DNA of 64,000 nucleotides from VRUE01 sp963732225 (GTDB lineage: Bacteria > Actinomycetota > Thermoleophilia > Solirubrobacterales > 70-9), in NCBI GenBank assembly GCA_963732225.1, contig CAVSYR010000005.1:682001-746000 (forward strand), in the 5' to 3' direction. The translations under genes were made by a program, and so were the position numbers. Below, piece by piece: positions 50,567 to 59,003 of the stretch. Below the pieces are notes generated by a model that was not told the DNA's origin, did not search any database, and saw only the letters and a program-made list of their open reading frames with translations. Positions within the stretch are counted from its first letter, which is position 1. Each line of letters opens with the position of its first letter.

Positions 50567-51829
50567 TTGACCGGGCCTGGCGATCGCCGTCCACCGGTAG
50601 TCCAGGACCGCGATCGCGAACCTCCGGCCAAGTGTGATCTCGTCGTCGTTGGCGCTGGCATCGTTGGCCTTGCAGTAGCGCGAGAGCTGCTCGAGAGGCA
50701 GCCGGACGCCCGGCTCTGCGTGCTGGAGGCTGAGCGGGCAATCGGCCGGCACCAGACCGGCCACTCCAGCGGCGTGGTCCACGCCGGCATCTACTACCGG
50801 CCCGGCTCGCTGAAGGCACGCCTCTGCATAGAGGGCTCGCGAGCCCTCTATGCGTACTGCGACGAGCGCGGCCTGCCTTACCGCAAGGCCGACAAGCTGA
50901 TCGTGGCGACAGCGGAGCGCGAGCTTGCCGGCCTCGATGAGCTCGAGCGGCGCGGCCGCGCCAATGGAGTGCCGGGCTTGCGCAGGCTGGATGGCGATGA
51001 GATCGGAGAGGTCGAGCCAGCGGCAAGGGGCTTGGCCGGGCTGCACTCGCCGCAGACGGGCATCGTCGACTTCGGGAGGGTTGCCGATTCCTACGCGGCT
51101 GACGTCATCGCCGCTGGCGGCACGGTCCACCTCGGGACCAAGGTCGCTGGGGTCGGCCACCCCGCTGGCGCAATTGAGCTGCGGCACTCGCGCGGAAGCA
51201 CGCGTGCCACGGCGGCGATCTTCTGCGCTGGGCTCTGGGCCGACCACCTCGCGGTCGCCTGCGGCGCGCCGGCAGACCCACGCATCGTGCCCTTCCGCGG
51301 TGGCTACCTCGAGGTCGTCGGGAGCGAGGCGGAGACGGTGCGGGCGAACGTCTACCCGGTGCCGGATCCCGAGCTGCCGTTCCTCGGCGCCCACCTGACC
51401 CGCACCCTCGACGGCCGCCTACTGGTCGGCCCGAGCGCGCTGCTGGCACCGGCGCGCGATGCCTACTCGCTACGCACGGTCCGCGCCCGCGACCTCAGCG
51501 AAACGCTGGCCTGGCCCGGTGCCTGGCGCCTAGCCGCAAGGCACTGGCGCAGCGGCTTGCGAGAGCTGCACCACGCGGCCAGCGGGAAGGCGTTCCTGGC
51601 CGAGGCAGCGCGCCTGGTCCCGACCTTGCGTCGCGCGCGCACCAAGACAGCCCCCGCCGGCATCCGCGCCCAGGCGCTGGCCCGGGACGGCTCACTGGTC
51701 GACGACTTCGTCGTCCACCGCAGCGAGCGGGCGATCCACGTCCGCAACGCGCCCTCCCCCGCGGCGACCTCCTCGCTGGCGCTGGCGCGGCTGATCGCCG
51801 ATGAGCTGGCGACGCTCGGCGCCGTTTGA
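50567..51829 (+). CDS. lhgO: L-2-hydroxyglutarate oxidase (FAD-dependent, LhgO type)
   Basis: About 420 residues from TTG 50567; the frame is open further back only through ecm. The FAD motif is DLVVVGAGIVGLAVARELLE. IGRHQTGHSSGVVHAGIYYRPGSLKARLC is the LhgO/DAO-family flavin loop, and LPFLGAHLTRTLDGRLLVGPSAL and the GIRAQALARDGSLVDDF end match LhgO. It oxidises L-2-hydroxyglutarate to 2-oxoglutarate with a quinone acceptor or O2. It follows ecm by 11 bp. Confidence 0.88.
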   Translation: MTGPGDRRPPVVQDRDREPPAKCDLVVVGAGIVGLAVARELLERQPDARLCVLEAERAIGRHQTGHSSGVVHAGIYYRPGSLKARLCIEGSRALYAYCDERGLPYRKADKLIVATAERELAGLDELERRGRANGVPGLRRLDGDEIGEVEPAARGLAGLHSPQTGIVDFGRVADSYAADVIAAGGTVHLGTKVAGVGHPAGAIELRHSRGSTRATAAIFCAGLWADHLAVACGAPADPRIVPFRGGYLEVVGSEAETVRANVYPVPDPELPFLGAHLTRTLDGRLLVGPSALLAPARDAYSLRTVRARDLSETLAWPGAWRLAARHWRSGLRELHHAASGKAFLAEAARLVPTLRRARTKTAPAGIRAQALARDGSLVDDFVVHRSERAIHVRNAPSPAATSSLALARLIADELATLGAV

Positions 51830-51862
51830 GCGTCGGCGCGAGCGACGCGCGACAATAGGGCG

Positions 51863-52429
51863 ATGAGCGAGCTCAACGGGGACCGCTCGGCCTGGCTGCG
51901 CTGCTACCGCTGCTGGTCCCAGAACCTCGAGATCCAGATTCACTACGACGCGATCCGCCGGGTCGATCCCGACAGCGGCATCCTCGCCGAGGGTGTCGAC
52001 GAGGTCCAGGAGGCGTTGGTCCAGTGCGTCGACTGCATGCACGACCAGCCGCACCTGACCTTCCAGGACAACCAGGTGGTGCCAATCGAGGACCGCTGGG
52101 AACGGATGGTCGCCGGCACCCCCTGGGTCGCCTCCTGCACCGTGCGCGTCGACCAGGAACGGATCGAGAGCTGCTCCGGGCCCGAAGCGGCCGAGTTCCT
52201 CACCTACGGCGCCTTCGGCGACCCTGGCGTGCGCGAGTTCTTCACCCACGTCCGCTTCCACAAGCACGACGACGACCAGGTCGTCGTCCACGCCCTGGTC
52301 GAGCTCTACGCCCGCTCCGCCGAAGAGGCGACCAACGTCCTCGAGGAAGCCGCCCAGGGCCTGCTCGAGATCACCTCATTGGCGGAGGAGTCCCGCCCCC
52401 CCGCCCACGCCTCAGACGAGGCGCACTAG
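51863..52429 (+). CDS. hypothetical protein with a four-Cys zinc-ribbon-like site
   Basis: 188 residues. Two CxxC pairs, CYRCW (about 14-17) and CVDCM (about 54-58), could bind zinc; the C-terminal half is alpha/beta (SCTVRVDQERIE … VVVHALVELYARSAEEATNVLEE). No family is recognised. Its stop abuts the convergent MaoC gene at 52429/52430 with no space. Confidence 0.7.
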   Translation: MSELNGDRSAWLRCYRCWSQNLEIQIHYDAIRRVDPDSGILAEGVDEVQEALVQCVDCMHDQPHLTFQDNQVVPIEDRWERMVAGTPWVASCTVRVDQERIESCSGPEAAEFLTYGAFGDPGVREFFTHVRFHKHDDDQVVVHALVELYARSAEEATNVLEEAAQGLLEITSLAEESRPPAHASDEAH

Positions 52430-52975
52430 CTACTCGACGTCGCCCTCGGCCTTGGGAGCCTCGCCGGGGTTCTTGCGCGGCACCAGGACGAGGCGCTTGA
52501 ACTCGGCAACGAGGACGCCGTCCTGGTTGAGGACGCGGGTGTGGACCTTGACCACGCCGCGGTCGGGCTTCGATTTCGAGGGCTTGACCTCGAGCACCTC
52601 GGTCTCGCAGAAGAGGGTGTCGCCGTGGAAGACCGGGTTGGGGTGGCTGAGGTCTTCGGTCGCCAGGTTGGCGATCGCCTTGCCGGAGACGTCGGAGACC
52701 GACATGCCCAGCGCCAGCGAGTAGACGAGCGGGCCGACGACGACGTTTTTACCCTGCTGCGAGCCCGCCGCGTAGACGTCGTTGAGATGCAGCGGATGGT
52801 GGTTCATCGTGATCAGGCAGAAGAGGTGATCGTCGGACTCGGTCACCGTCTTGGCCGGCCAGTGCTTGTAGACGGCGCCGACCTCGAACTCCTCGAGGTA
52901 GCGGCCGTAGGCGTGGGCGCCGGACGCCTCGCGCTCGGCCTGGTCGGTGGACAGCTGGTAGCTCTGCTCGCTCAT
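52430..52975 (-). CDS. MaoC-family hydratase, candidate mesaconyl-CoA hydratase
   Basis: 181 residues, a single hotdog domain. ESDDHLFCLITMNHHPLHLNDVYA carries the catalytic Asp/His of MaoC (R)-hydratases, and KNVVVGPLVYSLALGMSVSDV the substrate helix. A good AGGAG site precedes the ATG. It is last in a minus-strand operon with an acyl-CoA dehydrogenase and an SCP2-like protein. In the ethylmalonyl-CoA pathway this step hydrates mesaconyl-CoA to beta-methylmalyl-CoA. The proteobacterial enzyme is a double-hotdog protein, so the assignment rests on context. Confidence 0.8.
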   Translation of the reverse strand: MSEQSYQLSTDQAEREASGAHAYGRYLEEFEVGAVYKHWPAKTVTESDDHLFCLITMNHHPLHLNDVYAAGSQQGKNVVVGPLVYSLALGMSVSDVSGKAIANLATEDLSHPNPVFHGDTLFCETEVLEVKPSKSKPDRGVVKVHTRVLNQDGVLVAEFKRLVLVPRKNPGEAPKAEGDVE

Positions 52976-53047
52976 CTTCTCCTGGATCTCCTTGGGAATT
53001 GGACGGCGCGGGATGCTATCCGCGCGCCGCGCTTCGGGGTGGCGCGC

Positions 53048-53410
53048 TCAGTGGGCCTTTTTGAGCCGGGCGCGTTCCTCGTGGCGTTCAACGACCTGGG
53101 CGATCAGCTTCTTCACGTTGGAGTCGCCGGTGGCCTTGATGTGGCCGGTCTCATAGGCCTTGCGGTAGCTGCGCACGGTGCCGTTCTCGGCCAGCTCATT
53201 GAACTGGGGCCGGTCGATCTGGACCAGCACCCGCTCGTCCTGCGAAAGGTCCTTCTTGATCACCGGGCCGGGGACCTCGACCCGGTAGAGCTGGATGTCG
53301 TGTTTGGCCTTCAGTTCGAGGCCGAAGACCAGTTTCAGCTTCTGCAGCGCAGGGACCTCGGCCTGAAATCGCTCGACGGCGAGTTTGATCAGGTCCGGGG
53401 TGGACGCCAT
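53048..53410 (-). CDS. SCP2-like lipid/acyl-binding protein
   Basis: 120 residues. LQKLKLVFGLELKAKHDIQLYRVEVPGPVIKKD and the downstream ALATG-like segment (FNELAENGTVRSYRKAYETGHIKATGDSNV) follow the strand order of SCP2 sterol-carrier domains. No catalytic residues are expected. It lies between the acyl-CoA dehydrogenase (19 bp) and MaoC genes and may carry or present acyl-CoA intermediates. Confidence 0.7.
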   Translation of the reverse strand: MASTPDLIKLAVERFQAEVPALQKLKLVFGLELKAKHDIQLYRVEVPGPVIKKDLSQDERVLVQIDRPQFNELAENGTVRSYRKAYETGHIKATGDSNVKKLIAQVVERHEERARLKKAH

Positions 53411-53429
53411 GCGCTTAGCGGCTCTCCAT

Positions 53430-54644
53430 CTAGATCTTGTGCCTCTGCAGCAGCTTCTTGCCGATAACCATGCGCTGGATCTCCGAGGTGCCCTCGCCGA
53501 TCAAGAGCAGCGGCGCATCGCGGTAGAGGCGCTCGATCTCGTACTCCTTCGAGTAGCCGTAGCCGCCGTGGATGCGGAAGCACTCCTCGACGCACTCCTT
53601 GCCGGTCTCCGAGGCGAGCAGCTTGGCCATCCCGGCCTCCAGATCAGAGCGGGCGCCGGCGTCCTTCATCCGCGCCGCCTTGCGGGTGACGAGGCGGGCG
53701 GCCTCGATCTTGGTCGCCATGTCGGCGAGCTTGAACTGGATCGCCTGGTGCTGGGCGATCGGCTTGCCGAAGGTCTTGCGCTCCTGGCTGTAGCGCAGGG
53801 CGAGCTCGAGGGCGCGCTGGGCGATGCCGACGCCGCGAGCGGCGACGTTGACACGGCCGACCTCGAGCGCGTCCATCATCTGCACGAAGCCCTCACCGAC
53901 CCCGGCCTCCTCGCCGCCGAGCACGCGCTCGGGCGGGCAGCGGTAGCCGTCGTAGACGAGCTCGGTCGACTCGACGCCCTTGTAGCCCATCTTCTTGATC
54001 TTGGGCGGCACGTTGAGACCCTTGAAGTCGCCCTCGCCGATTTCCTCCCAAGGCTTCTTCTCGGTGATGAAGCAGGTCATGCCCTTGTAGGCCGGTTCGG
54101 CCTTGGGGTCGGTCTTCATCAGGACAAAGACGACGCTGGAGCCGAGGCCGTTGGTGACCCACATCTTCTGGCCGTTGAGCTCCCAGTTGCCGTCCTCACC
54201 CTTCTTGGCCGTGGACTTGATGCCCTGCACGTCGGAGCCGACCTCGGGCTCAGACAGCGAGAAGGCGGCGCGAATCTCGCCAGTCGCCATCTTCGGCAGG
54301 AAGTACTCCTTCTGCTCGTCGGTGCCGAACTTCATCAGCAGGTAGGAGCCGATGAAGTGGGTGTTGACGACGCCCGAAATCGAGATCCAGCCGCGCGAGA
54401 GCTCTTCGACGATCATCGCGTAGGTGGTCAGATCGAGGCCCATGCCGCCGTACTCTTCGGGAATAGTCACCCCGAAGAGACCGAGCTCCTTCATTTCCTC
54501 GACGATCGGCTCCGGGTAGGAGTCCTCGTGGTCGTAGTGCTCGGCGTTGGGGATGATCTTCTCGTCGGCGAACTGACGCACCATTTCGGTGATCGCCTGC
54601 TGCTCGTCGGTCTGCTCACGAAAGGCGGCGGTATCTACGGCCAT
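53430..54644 (-). CDS. acyl-CoA dehydrogenase, candidate methylsuccinyl-CoA dehydrogenase
   Basis: 404 residues from ATG 54644 (AGGAG site), normal for the family. FAD-binding segments are AFSLSEPEVGSDVQGIKS and WVTNGLGSSV, the C-terminal helical domain has RKTFGKPIAQHQAIQ, and the catalytic Glu is in LLLIGEGTSEIQR. It lacks the N-terminal extension of Rhodobacter Mcd. Its operon with MaoC and the ccr/ecm/lyase set nearby make methylsuccinyl-CoA oxidation the best guess, though isovaleryl-CoA or another branched substrate (leucine route) cannot be excluded. Confidence 0.87.
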   Translation of the reverse strand: MAVDTAAFREQTDEQQAITEMVRQFADEKIIPNAEHYDHEDSYPEPIVEEMKELGLFGVTIPEEYGGMGLDLTTYAMIVEELSRGWISISGVVNTHFIGSYLLMKFGTDEQKEYFLPKMATGEIRAAFSLSEPEVGSDVQGIKSTAKKGEDGNWELNGQKMWVTNGLGSSVVFVLMKTDPKAEPAYKGMTCFITEKKPWEEIGEGDFKGLNVPPKIKKMGYKGVESTELVYDGYRCPPERVLGGEEAGVGEGFVQMMDALEVGRVNVAARGVGIAQRALELALRYSQERKTFGKPIAQHQAIQFKLADMATKIEAARLVTRKAARMKDAGARSDLEAGMAKLLASETGKECVEECFRIHGGYGYSKEYEIERLYRDAPLLLIGEGTSEIQRMVIGKKLLQRHKI

Positions 54645-54747
54645 GGCTCCTAGCTCGGGTCGGGTGCGGGTGGGAGCGGGAAGGATATCGGCGGCGAGGA
54701 TCCGGCCACCGCTCATGCATCGCGGTTGATCTGACGAGAAGGAGACG

Positions 54748-55305
54748 GTGAGACCCAAGCTCGCCTATCCGGGGGCCACGATCGCGATCGTCCTCTTCCT
54801 GATCGCCGTGCCAAGCGCCAGCGCCTCGCTCGTCGCCCCCGCATCGGTCTGCCCGGACCAGACTGGAGCGGCCTCCCCCGCGGCCCAGGAACTGGCGATG
54901 CGCTGCATGACCGACTTCGCTCGCTCCCGCGCCGGCCTGGGCGAGCTCGCCGACTCGCCGCAGCTCGACCTCTCCGCCGAAGACAAGGGAGCCGACGTGC
55001 TGCACTGCGACAGCTTCAGCCACACCGCTTGCGGCCGCGAATTCACTTACTGGATACAGCAATCGGGCTACCTCTCCGAAGCCTGCTGGCACGTGGGCGA
55101 GAACCTCGCCTGGGGAGTCGGCGCTTACGGCACGGTGCGCTCGATCTTCCGCGCCTGGATGCGCTCGCCGGAGCACCGCCACAACATCCTCGGCGACTAC
55201 GAAGCCCTCGGCCTCGATCGCCAGGTGGGTGAGCTCGAAGGACAGGCGGACACCGTCGTCTGGACCGCACACTTCGGCTCGCATTGCGGGGCGAGCGCAT
55301 CGTGA
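54748..55305 (+). CDS. secreted CAP/SCP-domain protein
   Basis: 185 residues from GTG (GAAGGAGA site). Signal peptide to about 27. The CAP domain follows (MTDFARSRAGLGELADSPQLDLSAEDKGADVLHCDSFSHTACG … GENLAWGVGAYGTVRSIFRAWMRSPEHRHNILG). It has the His/Glu tetrad positions of the family, with extra Cys for disulphides. Actinobacterial CAP proteins are exported and have unclear enzymatic roles. Its stop overlaps the start of the next lipoprotein gene. Confidence 0.88.
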   Translation: MRPKLAYPGATIAIVLFLIAVPSASASLVAPASVCPDQTGAASPAAQELAMRCMTDFARSRAGLGELADSPQLDLSAEDKGADVLHCDSFSHTACGREFTYWIQQSGYLSEACWHVGENLAWGVGAYGTVRSIFRAWMRSPEHRHNILGDYEALGLDRQVGELEGQADTVVWTAHFGSHCGASAS

Positions 55306-55826
55306 TCCGCTCCGCAGCCATCGCGGCGACCGTGCTGGCGCTGGCGCTGCTGGCAGGCTGCGGCGGGTCGGATTCGAGCTCGAGCTCAACCCAATCAACG
55401 AGCCCAGGCGCCGCCGAGATCGTCAGCTCAGACTCGCTGCGCGATACCGCCTCGGATGCGGTGCCGATTTACTGGGCCGGCGAGCGGGAAGGCACAGAGC
55501 TGGAGCTGAGCCGGCCCGACAAGGAACGCACCTACGTGCGGTATTTGACCGGAGACGCCGAAGCGGGCGACAAGCGGGCCGACTTCCTCACGATCGGCAC
55601 CTACGCGCAGCCGAACGCGGTGGCCTCTCTGCGCCGTCAGGCGAAGCGCTCGAGCGGGACGATCGACCACGCGCCGGGCAACGCCACCGTCTACTACGAC
55701 CGGGGCAACCCCCAGAGCGTCTACCTCGCCTATCCCGGGTCCTCAGTCGAGGTCGAGGTCTTCGACCCGAGCTTCAAACGCGCGCTGCGGCTGGTCGAAT
55801 CGGGCCAGATCGTCGCGGTCGAATGA
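55302..55826 (+). CDS. lipoprotein, unknown function
   Basis: 174 residues from GTG 55302 (overlapping TGA of the CAP gene). The lipobox ALALLAGCGGSD places Cys at 19, followed by a Ser/Thr-rich spacer. The rest is a compact beta-rich domain (VPIYWAGEREGTELELSRPDKERTYVRYLTG … VYLAYPGSSVEVEVFDPS). No family is recognised. Co-translation with the CAP protein suggests a shared envelope role. Confidence 0.75.
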   Translation: MIRSAAIAATVLALALLAGCGGSDSSSSSTQSTSPGAAEIVSSDSLRDTASDAVPIYWAGEREGTELELSRPDKERTYVRYLTGDAEAGDKRADFLTIGTYAQPNAVASLRRQAKRSSGTIDHAPGNATVYYDRGNPQSVYLAYPGSSVEVEVFDPSFKRALRLVESGQIVAVE

Positions 55827-55837
55827 CCCGTGAAACA

Positions 55838-55867
55838 CCGCCGCCCATCCGAATGGATGGGCGGCGG
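55838..55867. terminator. bidirectional hairpin between convergent genes
   Basis: Perfect 13-bp stem (55838-55850/55855-55867) with loop GAAT, placed between the lipoprotein stop and the collagen-like gene stop. There is no T tract on either side, so it would end transcription by its stable stem alone. Confidence 0.65.
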
Positions 55868-55890
55868 CACTGCGGTTATGTCCGGTCCGT

Positions 55891-57429
55891 CTACGGCTGG
55901 TAGTCGAGACGGAAGAACACGCCTGTGAGTGCGTCCGGACTCGAGCTCTCGGTCGCTTGGACCGAGATCGCGTCGCCGGCCGCGAACGCCTGCGAGTCGG
56001 TTTTATCTTCACAACTCGTCGCGCTGCCTTTGACCGTGCAGGTGATTCCGGTACTGACCGGAGCGGCAACACCCGCCGGGTCTCTCCGCACAGTGAATGT
56101 GTAGCTATCGGAGCTTCCGATAGAACCGGGGGAACCGCTCAGATAGACCCGGAGGTTGCTGACTTTGCCGCCCGACGGCAGCACTTCCTGAATCGAGGTT
56201 TCAGGAGCCAGGCTGTAGTCGATGTTGGGGCCCAAGAACCGGCTACCCATGTTGTCTTTCAGGGACGAGGCGGCGCCGCCACCGCGAATCTCGCGGGCAG
56301 CGGCCGAGCCAGCGGGACCCTGTTCACCCTGGGGACCTTTGTCGCCGGTCAGACCCTTGTCGCCTGTCGGACCCTTATCTCCGGTCAGGCCCTTGTCGCC
56401 AGTGGCGCCCTTGTTGCCGGGATCACCCTGGGGACCCTTGTCACCGGTCGGGCCTTTGTCACCAGTAGCGCCCTTGTCTCCATTGGGACCCTTGTCACCG
56501 GTCGGGCCCTTGTCGCCAGGGTCACCCTGGGGACCCTTGTCGCCGGTCGGGCCCTTGTCACCTTCAGGACCTTTTGGCCCGATCGGACCTTCGAGACCGG
56601 CAGGACCGGCCTCGCCCTGAGGACCTTTGTCGCCGGGCTCACCCTGCGGGCCCTTGTCGCCATCAGGACCCTTGTCTCCAACGGGACCCTGCTCGCCGAT
56701 CGGGCCCTTGTCGCCAGGCTCACCCTGGGGACCCTTGTCGCCATCGGGACCCTTGTCTCCGTTCGGGCCTTTCTCGCCGACGGGACCCTGCTCACCAGTG
56801 GCGCCCTTGTCACCAACGGGGCCTTGCTCGCCTACCGGACCTTTGTCACCGGGATCGCCCTGGGGGCCTTTGTCACCGACGGGACCCTTGTCGCCATCGG
56901 GACCCTTGTCTCCGTTCGGGCCTTTCTCGCCCACCGGGCCCTGGTCGCCCTGGAGACCCTTGTCTCCGATCGGACCCTTGTCGCCAGTGGCGCCCTTGTT
57001 GCCGGGCTCGCCCTGCGGGCCCTTGTCGCCCGTGGGGCCCTTGTCTCCAGTTGGGCCTTTCTCGCCTACGGGGCCTTGCTCGCCTTGGGGGCCTTTGTCC
57101 CCGGTAAGACCTTTCGCGCCCTGGGGACCAGGTGCACCGACCGGGCCCGTGGGGCCGGGGGTGCCGCTGCCGGCTTCAGCGCCGAGCACGCCCTGGCTGC
57201 CCGAAGCGGTCAGGAACGTGGCGCTGCGCTCACTGCTCTTGCAGTGAGCTTTCGCCGAGATCAGGCGAACCGTGCCCTTGTGCGTCCCGGCCCGTTCAAT
57301 GCAGAGGTTGAGTGCATTCGAAGATGCCGCTTGGGCGGTGGATGCCAGCGACAGGCCTGCAAGCAAGCATGCCGCGAAGCAGAACACCGCACCGCGGAGA
57401 CGAAGTGGTGAAAACGATTGAGCAGTCAT
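55891..57429 (-). CDS. secreted collagen-like (Gly-X-Y) repeat protein
   Basis: 512 residues with an AAGGAG site before ATG 57429. Signal peptide to about 34. A small N-terminal domain with two Cys (NLCIERAGTHKG … KAHCKSSERSAT) is followed by about 95 Gly-X-Y triplets (residues 89-374), mostly GDKGPTG/GDKGPQG. A C-terminal beta domain of about 138 residues (…ALTGVFFRLDYQP) may drive trimer formation. Pro in X and Lys-Gly-Pro contexts favour a stable triple helix without hydroxyproline. Probably a cell-surface or matrix fibre. Confidence 0.9.
   Translation of the reverse strand: MTAQSFSPLRLRGAVFCFAACLLAGLSLASTAQAASSNALNLCIERAGTHKGTVRLISAKAHCKSSERSATFLTASGSQGVLGAEAGSGTPGPTGPVGAPGPQGAKGLTGDKGPQGEQGPVGEKGPTGDKGPTGDKGPQGEPGNKGATGDKGPIGDKGLQGDQGPVGEKGPNGDKGPDGDKGPVGDKGPQGDPGDKGPVGEQGPVGDKGATGEQGPVGEKGPNGDKGPDGDKGPQGEPGDKGPIGEQGPVGDKGPDGDKGPQGEPGDKGPQGEAGPAGLEGPIGPKGPEGDKGPTGDKGPQGDPGDKGPTGDKGPNGDKGATGDKGPTGDKGPQGDPGNKGATGDKGLTGDKGPTGDKGLTGDKGPQGEQGPAGSAAAREIRGGGAASSLKDNMGSRFLGPNIDYSLAPETSIQEVLPSGGKVSNLRVYLSGSPGSIGSSDSYTFTVRRDPAGVAAPVSTGITCTVKGSATSCEDKTDSQAFAAGDAISVQATESSSPDALTGVFFRLDYQP
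56308..57165 (-). repeat. collagen-type tandem coding repeat
   Basis: 858 bp encoding 286 residues of uninterrupted Gly-X-Y, built from 9- and 18-bp units recurring on the plus strand as GGGACCCTTGTCGCC variants. High identity between units makes expansion, contraction and assembly collapse likely. Confidence 0.88.
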
Positions 57430-57552
57430 ATCCGGTGAATCTCCTTACTGGTAGGGCCCCTGGGGGTGCCCTCACAGAGGGCGAGTCAGGGCCTCGTCAC
57501 CGGAAAGAACGCATCAAAGGTCTAGTTTTTGGACCAGACATTTGTCCAACTT

Positions 57553-58983
57553 TCAATTTGAGGCTAAAGTTCGGCCTATTAGTGCGTTTCCGCACTTGAA
57601 AGCCGCCGTCGCAGCGCGCGCCTTGAGCAGCATCTCCTCGAGCTCCTCCGTCGGCTCGGAATCGACGACGATCGCGCCTCCCGCGCCGACGGACACCCGT
57701 TCTCCTTCGAGCACGATCGTCCTGATCGCAACGCTGAGGTCGCAGGCTCCGCCAGCGCCAAGCCAGCCGATCGCGCCTGAGTAGACGCCGCGCGCCGCGC
57801 CCTCGAGCTCGTCGATGATCTCCATCGTGCGCCGCTTCGGCGCCCCGGTCATCGAGCCGGGCGGAAAGCAGGCGCGCACGGCGTCGAGCGGGGTCAGCTC
57901 GGACCGTAAGCGCCCGCGCACGCTGGAGACGAGCTGGTGCACGGTCTCATAGCTCTCGACCGCCATCAGCTCGGGCAGCTCGACGCTGCCGATCCCACAG
58001 ACTCGGCCGAGGTCGTTGCGCATCAGGTCGACGATCGTCACGTTCTCGGCCCGCGACTTCTCACCGCTCTGCAGCTCGGCAGCGAGCCGGGCGTCCTCGG
58101 CCGGGGTAACGCCGCGGCGGCTGGTGCCCTTGATCGGCCGCGTTTCGGCGTTGCCGTCGCCGTCGACCGAGAGAAAGCGCTCCGGCGAGGAGCTCAGCAC
58201 CGCGAGATCGCCGAAGCGCAGGTAGGAGGCGAAGGGCGCGGGATTGGCCCGGCGCAGGGCCCGGTAGAGCTCGAGGGGGTCGGCGCGGGTCTCCGCCTCG
58301 AGCGTGTCGGTAAGGCAGATCTCATAGCTGTGACCGGCGGTCAAGTAGCGCTTGCAGGCCTCGACGTCTTCGCGGTAGCGCCGGCGCGAACGGCGCGGAA
58401 GGAGCGGCGGCGAGGTGACGGCCCCGGGCTCAGTGAGCGTCGGCACGGCGGCGAGCCGCCGCTCCGTCGCCTCGATCCACGGATCGCCCGCGGTGAGGCT
58501 GAGCAGGTAGGTGTGTCGCTCCTGGTGGTCGAAGGCGATCAGGCGATCGGCGAGGACGAAAGCGGCATCGGGGGTCGTGGCGCGGTGAGCGGCGACGCCG
58601 TCGCACTCGGCCTTGAGCTCGTAGCCGAGGTAGCCGGCGAAGCCGCAGTCGAAGTCGAAGGGCAGGTCAGCGCTGGATTGGCGCAGCCGCGCAAGCTCGC
58701 GATCGAGGTAGTCGAAGATCGACCCGACCCTCACCTCCACCCCGCTGGCCCGCTCGATCCGAACCTCTCCCAACTCGACGTCATAGGTGATGACCGCGCC
58801 GCGCGGTCCCTCGCTATCCCCCATGAAGGAGAAGCGAGCGCGCTCGCCGGCGGCGCTGCTGTCGAGCCAGAAGGCATTCGGGCTCGCTCCATAGATGTGG
58901 ACGAAGGTGCGCTCGGGATCAGGCAACGAGTCGAGGCGGCGCACAGCCAACGGCAGGACCCCGGGCTGGCTATCGGCCGGCAT
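57553..58983 (-). CDS. pabB: aminodeoxychorismate synthase component I
   Basis: About 476 residues from ATG 58983 (GTG 59013 is an alternative that would overlap pabC). The chorismate-binding domain has RPIKGTSRRGVTPAEDARLAAE with the active-site Lys that marks PabB rather than TrpE. SMTGAPKRRTMEIIDELEGAARGVYSGAIGWLG and the C-terminal VSVGAGGAIVVDSEP follow. With a PabA glutaminase (not here) it makes 4-amino-4-deoxychorismate for folate. It is divergent from pabC, with only 20 bp between the starts. Confidence 0.92.
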   Translation of the reverse strand: MPADSQPGVLPLAVRRLDSLPDPERTFVHIYGASPNAFWLDSSAAGERARFSFMGDSEGPRGAVITYDVELGEVRIERASGVEVRVGSIFDYLDRELARLRQSSADLPFDFDCGFAGYLGYELKAECDGVAAHRATTPDAAFVLADRLIAFDHQERHTYLLSLTAGDPWIEATERRLAAVPTLTEPGAVTSPPLLPRRSRRRYREDVEACKRYLTAGHSYEICLTDTLEAETRADPLELYRALRRANPAPFASYLRFGDLAVLSSSPERFLSVDGDGNAETRPIKGTSRRGVTPAEDARLAAELQSGEKSRAENVTIVDLMRNDLGRVCGIGSVELPELMAVESYETVHQLVSSVRGRLRSELTPLDAVRACFPPGSMTGAPKRRTMEIIDELEGAARGVYSGAIGWLGAGGACDLSVAIRTIVLEGERVSVGAGGAIVVDSEPTEELEEMLLKARAATAAFKCGNALIGRTLASN

Positions 58984-59003
58984 CCGGTGCAAGATATCCA
59001 GCA

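Noticed and set aside
55838..55867. Strong hairpin considered as another copy of the palindromic element
   Set aside because: It has a 4-nt loop and no mismatch or inner stem; a normal bidirectional terminator explains it.
56308..57165. Regularly spaced repeats considered as a CRISPR array
   Set aside because: The repeats are coding Gly-X-Y units with no unique spacers and no cas genes.
55957..57411. Long plus-strand open frame of 484 codons
   Set aside because: It is the antisense shadow of the collagen-like repeat gene; repetitive GC-rich codons keep it open, and it lacks a ribosome site.
57440..57552. Hairpins in the leader of the collagen-like gene considered as a riboswitch
   Set aside because: Only short stems (for example 57468-57482) are visible and no known aptamer core is present.
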